A program made the translations under genes and the position numbers. A model generated the notes under the pieces. It did no database searches, was not told the DNA's origin, and saw only the letters and a program-made list of their open reading frames with translations. From the NCBI GenBank assembly GCA_026261815.1, contig JAMPIT010000566.1:26127001-26191000 (forward strand): a DNA stretch of 64,000 nt. The letters run 5' to 3'. Source of the DNA: Monarcha castaneiventris obscurior. Lineage: Eukaryota > Chordata > Aves > Passeriformes > Monarchidae. Below, piece by piece: positions 12,001-24,000 of the stretch (positions are counted from its first letter, which is position 1; every line of letters starts with the position of its first letter).

Positions 12001-15000
12001 TTTTCTTGTATTTCTTTTTCTTGTCCCACTAATTAACGCTTACTAGGGATTAGAGACACACATTTACTCTGATAACAAATTTCACAGTATCTTGCCTCTA
12101 ACAAGAATAAACATCAATATGATTCCTAGTTGTTTCAAAAGAAGTAATAGGCTGTAATAAATTACCTCCAATTTCAGTATTACAGAATAAACTTGTTCGT
12201 TTGTTTTTCACTAAACATTATATTAGCATGCACTAATTTAAGAGATACTTAAAATACCCAACACAGTATCAGGTACAAGTGCACAGCTTAATCCCTTTTC
12301 TACTCTTACTTCACAGTGTTGTACTACACAGCTCTCTCAGTTTGTTGATCTGTGAAATAAAGCGAAACATGATTTCCTGGGAAATAGGAATCAGGGCGCC
12401 AATTTGTTTCTTGTCTTTCCCTGCCACCTTGTGGTTGCTCAGAACAGGGCACTGCTCACTCGTGACCAGTGATCAATTCCCATGCAATGAAATCTGCTCC
12501 TCTGACACTGCCTAACCCCCCTTGCCTCTTTAACAAACTTTGAAGCCCTTGCTATCCAATTCTGTGTACGGCACACTGCAATCTCTGATCTAACATTCTG
12601 TGCGTGATATCAAAATTAACAGATTAAGTGATACTTACCTGCAATTAATGTTTTTTTTCTCTCACAAAACTGTAGTTCAAAATACTTTATAAAACAGCTG
12701 GAAAAATCATTCAAGGGTGTCTTAGCATGTCCAAAGGCCTCCAAGATACAGTTTACCTGCAAAACAATAGTAAAGAAGCAATAAAAGAGGAAATAAATAG
12801 AAAGATATTTCAAGAAACAACAGTAAGGTTTGCTCATGATTAATAAAAGGGGAAAAAAAGACCATTTTTCATCTTGGAATTTTAAAAAATCCTTGACTTT
12901 TTTTTTTTTTCCAAAATAGAAATTAAAGTAAGACAGCTCAAAAATAAATATATTAAAAAAAAAAACCAATGTCAGAATAGTGGAAGTTGTAAGTGGAAGG
13001 GGAAGACAGTCGTTCACATGTGAGCTGTGTCCTTACCAGTAGTTTGGATATGAGTGACTGGAGTCATATCGCTGGAGCTGGCACACTTAGCAGAAAATAT
13101 TAGAATCTTTGAAGACAGCTTATGACATTAGTCAATACTAATAATCCAACAAAGGAATTTACAAGTTTTATATAATGTCAGAAATGGAATAAATTATTGA
13201 TTTCAGTAGAATGACTTCAGGATTACACTAGTGAAAAACCAAGGAAAAAATAGATTCAGACATTTTTATGGCATGTCTCACTAATGCATATCCATGTTAT
13301 GCTTTCATGGTCACAGCCATTGTTTTTAGCTTTTTTGTGTACAGTTGCTCACACCCCTTATACTCTGTCAGGTTCCCTTCAGAACTTTCTTCTGTGCATC
13401 CTTAGAAGTTGGTTTCAATGTGGTCCCTGTACACTGTTGTTCTGACATCACTGTTTTCATGAAACTGGATGACCTAGCTGGGGAGGGAAGAGGTTTGTGG
13501 AGTGGCACAGATAACATGTGATTCAAACCACAAAGACAGAACCTCTAAAAATCAAAGCCTTCACAATTAATGAAACCAGCCATCTGTGCAGTAGGTGGCA
13601 GCAGAAAACTTCAGCCTAGTTTTGGTTCCAGTTCCACTCCAGTAGTGTTGTTTAGGATGTACTTGCTCTTTAGACTAATTCAGCACCTGTGCAGCTTTAC
13701 TAACTTAATGGTGCTATGCATAACGGCAGCAGGAATGAATCCAGACTATTCTCTTCATTAAGGCACCATAAAAGGCAAATACATTAGAATCTCTTCTCCA
13801 TTCACTATGGGTGAGATCTGACATATTTACCTTTACTATCTAAAGTCAGGTATCCCACCTAAGCTAGTTGTAAAGGACCTTTTTATAACCAAAATTTGTG
13901 ACAATTCTCTTCCACCTCCATTGATTAAGATCCATTGATAGCTGTCTCTGAGCTGTTTCATCAGGAAAGGTAATTTTTAAAAAGAATTTGAATTGGCATT
14001 CCAGGATTTAGCATAATTTAAAATGTCAGTATGAACCTTTTAAGGGAATTAAATATGGATATATGGAAATATATATTTTGGAAATTAAATATGAACAAAT
14101 ATTCAGAACTCTTACCTATTTCTTAAATATATTTAGTACACAAATACTGAGCCATATAACTTTGTTCAATCCTTGCAGTTTTCCTGCGAGTTTACAGTTT
14201 CTGTCTTGCATACTATTACCTCAGATGTCTCAACACTTCTTATACTGTCCAGAAATGCATCACCACACCATACAGGCAAATTTATTTATTTACTGAAGGC
14301 AATTAATTTAATGTTTAAATCAGTTCCTTATCACAGAAATGTTCCTTATCACAGAAATTTTTCGTATTCACTGCAACACTGATTTTCAAAGTCACCAAAA
14401 AAGAGAAACAAAACTGCCTCCACTTTTGAGACTCCTCTTATCACATCAATGTGAGCTTAATCCCATTCAGGGAGAAAAACTTCCTTTGGCTTCAAAGGTG
14501 AAAACAAAGCATTTATTAATTTCTACAGAGCAGATGCCTTTTTCTGTACAGTTCAATTATCTCTGCCTATCCAAGAGGCCAAGGTTTTGCTTTGTTCCAC
14601 TCAGTGTTCAGAATGCTACTTACATGTTTTATCTTTGTATCAAAGGTATTTCTGCTGCAGCTGGCTCTGCAAGTGAGGTGTTTCACTATCTGTTTGCAGG
14701 CTTCAGTCTTCCCAGAACCACTTTCTCCACTGCAAGATGACAGGCAAGGAAGAGAGGGAGGAATCATTGTTAGTTTCACAATTGAAATGTTATTTATATT
14801 CTCTGCTAGCTTTGTTTGAATGGATTTAAGGTACCTCCATCAAACTTTCATTTCAAATAACAGAAGGTTTATGGATGACAAATAAAGAACAGAACACAGG
14901 AGATAGACTGACTGACTGTCTATGTTCATGAGGGCTGTCAGACCTGTCAAGATACATTGTCTTGTACCACAAATCAAGCCAATCAAATCCAATGCTTTCA

Positions 15001-18000
15001 AGCATTTTTGAAGGTATTTATAGCACAGATTTTATGTTTTCCCTTATCTTTTGTCCAGCAAAGGAGCCCACTTATGCTGCCTGGTTCTCTTTGCAGATGG
15101 GGAAATTACTGCTGTGGTAATGATGGGGAATCAGAAGAAATGGAAAGTGAATAATACAAGAGAAAGAAGGGAAAGAAAATTAAAAAAAAAGAACAGGAAG
15201 GGAAGGAAAATGAAAAAAGGAACAGGAAGGAAAAGAAAAAGCTTACTGCTTTTATAACCTGCCCAGTTTCTGAAATACACCCTGACTTTAGTGATTCTCT
15301 GTGGATCACTGTGATTTCTTGTTTGTGATGCAGAATAAATATCCAAAAGAATGAGGACCTCTGACAGGGAAAGTGACTGGAGTGAATAAGGCAAAAGGAA
15401 ATAGAATGACAAAGGTGGAAAGAAACAATAGAAAACTGGTGGGATGGAGGAAGGAGGCAAAATCAATGGTGCGCTTTAAGCATGAAGAAGGAAGGAAAAG
15501 GGAAAAAGAGATGGAAAGGAGGAAGTTAGTGAAGCCTGATGAAGAAATTCGTGTAAGAATTTCTTACTTGATTTCTAAGATATTGTTTTTCTTTACAGAC
15601 AACTGAACCAAATAAAATGTAATTTGATGCTCCTCCTTTACTTATTCAATTGATCAAATTTAAAAGACTCTTTCTGCAACAGCCACTTGGATTTTTCACA
15701 AGTATAATGGATGTGATGGCTGGTCAATCTGTTATCTGCATATTTTAGTTTCTGAAAATGAGAAGGCAGCAAAATATAGTAGCTGTCTGGCCATTCTATT
15801 ATCTATTCAAATATCACTTCAAAGGAGAAATCAATTAAAAATAAAGAAACAAAAGAGGGAAGGACAAAAAAGAGCTTCATACTTGAATCGCAATGCACCA
15901 TTTAATCTCATTCAACTCTCATGGGACATACATGCAGCTTTGGTGAATGTCTTATTGTTTGCCTGGTAAACTTTAGTCTTACATGACATGACAGATCTTG
16001 TTATTATTATATGTGATGTGTCAAACTGCTTTTGTCTATGTCGTCAACGTTTCTGTATCAAGTGGAGGCTGACACTGGACTTCAAACTCCTACTGGCATC
16101 AGTAGGAGGTTTATGGTCCAAGACTGCAATGGTTTACAATCTGCCTACATGTTGATGCATCTGATGAAATTCAGCTGTGGGTCCTGAGGGAGCTGGCAGA
16201 TGAAGTTGTTAAGCCACTATCCATAATTTTTGAAAAATCATGGCAGTGAGGTAAAGTCCCTGCTCTCTAGAAAAAGACATTAACATTAACAAAAAACATT
16301 AACATCGATTTTTTTAGAAAAAAGCAGAAGACACAGGGAACTACAGACCAATCAGTCTCTATTCTACACCAGGGCTACAGTGTTGGTGGACAGAGAGCAA
16401 CTCATGTTGTCTACCTGAACTTACGTAGTGTTAGACACTGTCCTGCACAACATCCTTGTCTCTAAATCGGAGAGACACAGATTTGATGGATGGACCATTT
16501 GGTGGATAAAGAACTGGCTGGATCATCACACACAAAGAGTGGTGCTTAACATTTCATTGTCCACGTGGAGACCAGAGATGAGTGATGTCCCTCAGTGGTC
16601 AGAACTGGGGCCAGTATTGCTGAACATCTTTGTCAGCGAGATGCACAGTGTATCAAAGGTATTTCTGCTGCAGCTGGCTCTGCAAGTGAGGTGTTTCACT
16701 ATCTGTTTGCTCAAGTTTGCTGGTGACATCAAGCTGTGGGTTGACACCTCACACTTGAGGGAACAGATACGATCCAGAGACCTTGACATGTTTGAGAGGT
16801 GGGCTGATGCAAACCTCACGAAACTCAACAAAGGTCCTGCACCTGGGTTGTGGCAATGCCAGACACACCTACAGGTTGGGCAGAGAAGCGATGGAGAGCA
16901 GCCGTGAGTAGAAAGACTTGACAGTGATGGTCAATGAAAAATGCACCATGAGCCAGCAGTGTGTGCTCACAGACCAGAAAGCCAAGTGAATCCTGGGCCA
17001 CATCCAAAGCAGCGTAGCCAGCTGGTTGAAGGAGGCAATTTTCCTCCTGTACTCCATTCTTGTGAGTACTGCATCCAACTCTGGTGTCCCCAACATAAGA
17101 AGGACATTGAATTGTTGGAGCAACTCCAGGGGAGGGTCACAAAGTTGATAAGAGCATCTCCGTATCCAGGCTGAGAAAGTTGGGGGTGTCCAGCCTGGAG
17201 AAGAGAAGGTTGTGTGGAGACCTCATAGCAACTTTCCAGCATCTGAAGGGGGCATACAGGGAAGCCAGAGTGGGACTCTTAGTCAGGAACTGCAGTGACA
17301 GAAAATGGAGTAATGATACAAACTGAAAGAGGGGAAGTTTAGGTGAGACATTAGGAAGAAATCTTTTACTGTGTGGGTGGTAAGACACTGGAACAGGTTG
17401 CCCAGGAAGGTTGTGTGTTCCCCATCCGTGGAGGTGTTCAAAGCCAGGTTGGATAAGGCCTTGAGAAACCTGGTCTACTGGGAGGTGGGAGGCCCATGGC
17501 AGCAGAGGTTGGGACTAGGTGACCTTTAAAGTCCATTGCAACATCTTCACATTCAATGATTCTATGTTATGTGAAGACCTCAACTAGTAGGTCACAAAGC
17601 CACGTTTAAACCAGGTCTAAGATCAAAAGAAATTGTGTAATGTCAAGATGGTCACTATCACAACTAATATGAAATTAGCAACTCTCCAGAAACAACAAAG
17701 TTCTCCTTATGTGCACTATCCCTTGATCAGATTTTCAGCTTCTGACTTTCTGAAAGAGTTCCAATAGTCAGATAGTACTTGATGTCACCCTACAAAATAT
17801 GCAGCTCTGCGCTCGTAATGATGACTTCACTCTCCAAACATTAATTGTACCATGCTGCCTCTGTTCTTAAGATCCAGCATTAGCCTTCTGCTTTCAAAAT
17901 GGCAATCTACAGATTCCATGTTTCTTTGCCTGTTGTCACTAACAGGAACCAAGAAAAATTGAAACAGGACACTAGTCCTCCCTTACAGACAGGATATTCC

Positions 18001-21000
18001 TCCCTTACAGACACTTCACAGTCTTGCAAATAACAGATCTTATACCTGTATTATCCAGAAAGTCACTGAGCTTATAGGCAGACATAAATCTATCACAGCT
18101 CCCACTCACATTGGCCAGTTCACTGGCAAATGTGTGTCATGATGATGAAATAGTTTTGTCCCTCCACAACATACCTAATCTGAAATCACAGCTGTAAACT
18201 GCTATCACAGTACCACAGGTTAACAAGATTAGCAATTGTGGCTCTTTGGTTTTTTCAGCTGTTAAAGAACTTCTCTGAAATTAAAACATCTCTGATGTTT
18301 AGTACAGTCACTGTCACAGATTATGCTTTTGAACAGAAGTGTTCATTCATGTTTGATAATCAGATCTGACATAATTCATAGTTTGTATGAGTTCACAGCT
18401 TGTCCAGAGTATTCTGCCCTTTATAAAGATAAATATTTGTATCATTCTGAGAACTATGTAAGACTTGATACTTAAAAAGTTGTCGTAGTACTTTATTATT
18501 TTGTTTGTTCAGGCCCAACCTCATCTGCCAAAACCAGCCTCTGTAACAGAAAGTTTTTCCAGGTTTCAAAAATCTTTCTCACAGTTGGAGAAATTGAGGG
18601 TGGGGAGAAGGCATGCTAAAATAACAGTTGATGTGCCTTTGTTTTCAAGAATTACAAAGCAGGCATGCAACTTAAAATTAAAACCAGAAAAATGCCTTCT
18701 TAAACAAAGGAACTGGAGTGTTCACCATGAGTTTCCCCACTTAAGCATTCATTTGCTTCACTTTCAACATAAAGCTGTGTGTTGTTTCTGACTGCAAGAC
18801 AAATGTGGCCCAGCTAACACAACCATGCAAACAAGCACAAAGTGGACAGTTTCCGTCCATTCTTGAATATTTTTTCTCAAGATTCATGTTTTCTGAACAT
18901 TGCAGTGACTCAGCTGCAAAGATTTGACATGCTTGGCTCAACTGTTAATTTTACAGTCCTGCCACAGGAGCTTGTTGATCAAAGTGGTTGCTAGATTACG
19001 GTTCAGAGCTTCAAAATTCACTAGAATGTGGCTGCTGAAAGAGAGACACAACGTGACTTAGCTGTTCTGTACATTCCAATGGGTTACATACACTTTCAGT
19101 AAAATACAGATTGAACTGCTGAGAAAGAAATGCTATGCTAGGAAAAGTTTTAATTGTTGATACCACTATTTGGAACATTTGAGGCAATTTAACAATGAAA
19201 AAGTAATTTGGTATCTTGTACCAGATCTTGTTTACTCCAATTCATTTGAGGTTGAGTAAAATTTTCTGCAATGTCAGTATTGTTGCTCTAGCAATTTAAT
19301 GCTGCTTAGAGAACAACTCCTGTTTTCTTTTTTAAATAACCGTTTCATTGCTGTATTTTTCCAAATGTGATTTACAATATGAATTTTGGTTTCTTATTAC
19401 TTTTGTTTGGACTGCCTTATCAAGGTGTAGGGTAAGTTAGCATCAAAGCAGAAAAGCATTCTTCCGCACTAAAACTTCCTTAGAAAGCAATATGGAACAG
19501 ATAAAGAAGGCTTATTTCATTGATAAAAAAAGTTAAATTAGAAACAGTGTACTCCAAAGGAAAGGAAAATAAACAGAGAATTTGAAATCCTATTCTCACA
19601 TAGGGCTTTAGGTAAGTTCCATGAAGTTTCCTCACTTTATTCCTTCTTTGGCTTTCCAGCTTTTCTTTATAAATACCTGGTGGAGGGCCTGTTCCCTAGT
19701 ATTTCTTTATGAATATTTTGTTAATACAACCTTTATTACAGGTCTGATCTTTCTATCTTCAAATATTATGAATAATTAAAAAATAAGTCCTGTTTCAAAA
19801 TAAAAAATTGAAATATAAATTTGTTAGGAAAAAGACCATTTGAAAGTGTGAAAATACGAAGTCATGTGAAGTAAAGAACACAAGACATAATACATCCAGG
19901 GGGAACTAAAGAACCTACACCCATCAAATCCACGGCATTTGGATTATCATCCATCTGTTTTGCTTTCTTGCACCTGTCTAGCTGGGCTGCTGGTGACACC
20001 ATGCTGGAGAGCTCCATGTGCTTGCTGGACATCCAGATGAACTGCCTGGCTGTGAAGAGCTGTGGTTGGAGTTCCAACTCCCTTCATGGTGACTCCCAAA
20101 CCCACAAAGCCTGTGTGAACACCTCAGCTCTGAGACCACCACAGCAGTTGGTGTCCACTGGGTTCAAAAGTTATTGGATGGAGAGAGACTTAGGCAGACA
20201 GAACCATCACATGGAAGTAGTTAATCAAGGAAGCCCAGGTAAAAGAGTCAGAAAACAGCCAACCCCAGGCAATTTTTAAAAATTACTTTCTGCAAGTACT
20301 GAGAAGTACTCACTTACCCGCAGTTTATGCATATTAGGCAGGTTTGTCTATACCTTTGTGATTTCAGAACACTGGAACATTATTGGATCATTATTGATTG
20401 GTAAGCAACAATCCCAGTATAAACAAATTCTGCAAATCATCCGTTTAGGGAAAATATGACAAAATATATAACATGTAAGGAGAAATATACCTGTCATTTC
20501 AGATGATATAAATGACAGGTTTTTATTTTTTGTACTTCATTTCCAATTCTGACCAAAGGTACCACACTCAGAAGTGCAGAAATACTTAACGAAAAGAACT
20601 TATTCCTGCAGTACTTGAACTATAATCAGAAATGATGGGAAACTGCTGACAGAATGTGTTCATATAAGATTTCCACCAGATTTAAAGGAAGACAGGTGTG
20701 CTGTTCTGCATGAACTTCTGAAACCAATCTCTTATTGTACTACCCTAAACAGTGAGCATTACTGCTCCAAATTCCCATTAATATAGTAAGATATATCCAG
20801 GCAAGAGTGACTAAGTTTGCACACTTTTGGGGGTCAGAAAAATTTATTTTTCTCCATTTTCAGAGTACGTAAGTGAGACACTGAGTCTTGCTCACAGTGA
20901 CTGAGGTTTCTAGATTTGAAACAAATATGTACAAGCAAAACTGTTAAATACAAAAGAATGGGTTGTGTAATATCACTAATGCTATCTGTAACTGATCAAT

Positions 21001-24000
21001 CCTGCATGTTAATTGGAAATTATATTTCTAAAATTAAGCTAAATTGGACAGTGTATTTCTAAACAATGTTTTTGATATGAATTTGTAACTATACTGCAGC
21101 AGACCATTGCACTTATGATACACAGAATTATACTTCCAAAAAATAGATATTAACTTGATCAGAATGCCTTTGCTGATGCTAAACTGAGGAAATCCAAAGC
21201 TTTCAATGCATTCCACTGTAAAACACAAGGATTTCAGTCCATTCCAGATTATTTGGCTTAAAAATGTGATTTATATCACAACAGTATCATTGGATATTGA
21301 CACACTCCTGGCTGCTAACAATTTAGACCATTTCGTTTTATGTATTCATTATGATTTTTTGACTCACAAAATTAGCCATCAACATGCCATAAATCTTTGG
21401 TTTGATTTACTAAGGATCCTTAGCTTTTAACAAGTCTATATTTACGCTCCCTAGACAGCTCTTTACTTATCTTGTCCGTGCTTAATGTATTCTCATATCC
21501 TTAAAAGCAGGAGCAAAATGCAGTCAGAAGGAAGCTAATTATGAAAAGTCCACCTACTGGCTACTTAAGAGCATAACTAATAAAATTATTTTATTCTGTA
21601 ACTTCCATTAGAAGTTTATATGAAGCTCTTGGTGTTAAGCATACAGGAGTGAAGCTGGCTCGCTATAAACTGAAAATAATTGTGAATAACTGTAAGTTCT
21701 TCAGTGATTTGGCCAAATGCTTTCTTGTTGTAAAATGCTCAGTTTCAGTGAGTGAACTTTTGCTCAGATGTGAAGTGACTGGGGAAAAAAATTGTAACAT
21801 GGTAAGAAATTTGGCTGCACCTCAAGTCCTGTGTCCAGTCCTGGTCTCCTCACTTCAAGAAAAACATTCAAGTGCTGGATGGAGTCCAGAGAAGGGCAAG
21901 GGAGCTGGTGAAGGGTTTGGAGCACAAGTCCTGCAAGGAACAGCTGAGGGAGCTGGAGGTGTTTAGCCTGGGAAAAAGGAAGCTCAGGGGTGACCTTATC
22001 ACTCTCTTCAACTGCCTGAAAGGAGGCTGTAGCCAGGTGGGTATCGGCTTCTTCTCCCAGACAACCAGTGACAGGACAACAGGAAATGGCCTCAAGCTGT
22101 ACCAGTGGAGGTTTAGGTTGGACATCAGGAAGAATTGTATCTCAGGAAAGGTGATTAGACATTGGAATGGGCTGCTCAGGGAGGTGGTGGAGTCACTGTC
22201 CCTGGAGGTATTAAAGAAATGACTGGACATGGCGCTCAGTGCCATGGCCTAGTTGACAAGATAGTGTTCAGTCAAAGGTTGGACTTGATGATCTCAAAGG
22301 TCTTTTACAGTCTTACTGATTCTGTAATCCTATGGAGGATATTAACTCTAAAGACTCAGAAGATATGAAAGTAAGTAAAGTGTGAAAAGATAGAGATAAG
22401 ACTGAACAACAAATTTCTTTTACTGAGTACATCAAATTCACCAGACTCACTGCTTTCAGAGAGTTTGAGAAAAGAAGGATTAACAGATTTGGGGATTAAA
22501 AAGTTCCAGGTGAATGCCAAGTTTCACCATTATAAAACCAGCATATTTGGATGAAACTCTTTTCACAGATTACTAATACATTTATTCACAATCTTGAAGT
22601 TATTTACCATTGAAATAACACTGTGAATACAGGGTAAAGTCCATTTTGAAGTCCATTTTGAGCTTGGAGAGCTACAGAACAAGCTCATGATCACACGAAC
22701 ACTTGAGGCAGAATGCAAGCTCCAATACAGGCGCCTCACCATAGAGGTTTATAATTTAGACAAGGACTTATCATTTTTATTGTCAATAGATTCTATTTCT
22801 AATCCTGATTCATGTAATATTAGCAAACACACACAGCAGTTTTGAATTCTTTACCATTAACTCTTGTTCCTAATTAGATGCAGCTACATGGAGTGGCAAT
22901 TGCCCAAGAGAATTTATGAACTTGAGATGTAATTAAACCTTTTTCATTTCTATTTTTCTCTAATGTATGATACAGAGATCAGTACACAGAAAAATAATCA
23001 GTTGGAGAAAAAAATAAAATGGAAATCTCAACTGCTGAGGCCCAAGGGAAACAGCTGAAAGGCAGGAGGTACAAATTAATTAATAGAAAGATAAATTGTC
23101 ACCTGAGGATAAAGCACTGGGGATGCTGCTCCTGGAATAGCATGTGGTAAGCTCTTTCAGCACAGGAAAATATATGTGGGGGAAGTGAGGAACACAGTTT
23201 TCCAGAATTACTTAAATAAAGCTGGGTGACCTGAAAAATTGTAGAAAATTAAAATTATAAATACATTTCAAAACAATTGTTTCACCCCCCTAATTTGGGC
23301 TTTCTTAGAAAGCCTTCTAAGTGTTATGAACAGAATCTCTATGTATAGAACTGATACTTTTACAACAGCTATGAAGACCTTAATTGCAGAAAATAGAGCT
23401 TTAAACACAGAAGGTCTAACTAAGACACAAAAGTAAACATAACTAGAGGATTTAACATTACTGGTTTGTGCATCAATAAAACAAAACATGGTGAGCTATT
23501 TTTTAATACCTTACATCTATAGTTTTTCAATGTCTTGACATGAAAATTTACAAAATGAAATATGAACATCCCATGAAAAGTTAAAATTGAAATCAGACAA
23601 ATAAGTTATAAACTAACTAATTTACTACATGACAGGGCAGTCTCCCACAAATACTCTCTCTGCAATATAGAATAAACATAGCTGGCAACAAATACTATTT
23701 TTAAAGCCTGAGTAAATCCAATTATCTCCTATAGAAACCACTTTTTTTTTCTTTTTTTTTCTGAGGGTATCTTGATGTTCTCACCCCTTGCTGTCCCGTG
23801 ACTGTCTTATTTATTTAGATATTAAGCTATTCAATCCTGGGGCATTTACAACACTGTAGCTGAATGAATTATCCATATATATTCTCAGTCAGGCCTTAAG
23901 GGCTACCAGACACAAAAAGATTAAATCCACACCAACTCTCCAGGAATCATTTCAGAATGTCACAAAGTACAAAGAAAAACCTTCACACTCGTATGCTCAA

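Larger units (their letters stand above)
6075..12638. other. MYO16 intron between exons J and K
   Basis: This 6.6-kb intron contains the solo LTR at 7692-8164 and the 33-bp tandem duplication at 10518-10583. About 6600-7280 is somewhat less AT-rich and may hold an old repeat that I cannot name. The rest shows nothing. Confidence 0.85.
14730..23102. other. MYO16 intron between exons H and I
   Basis: This 8.4-kb intron holds the purine-rich tract (15130-15245), the large CR1 with the exon-derived insert (16060-17573), the hairpin at 20489-20520 and a second CR1 (21808-22335). About 19890-20280 is GC-richer and unexplained; its open frames match nothing I know. Confidence 0.88.

Noticed and set aside
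14567..14779. 70-codon minus-strand ORF taken as a stand-alone small ATPase gene because of GESGSGKT
   Set aside because: The P-loop belongs to MYO16 exon I. The ORF start and end lie in introns and its exon limits have consensus splice sites.
15106..15466. Phe/Leu/Ser-rich minus-strand frames resembling a membrane protein
   Set aside because: They are translations of the purine-rich low-complexity tract on the other strand.
16428..16907. 159-codon plus-strand ORF
   Set aside because: It is a remnant of the CR1 reverse transcriptase interrupted by the exon-derived insert, not a host gene.
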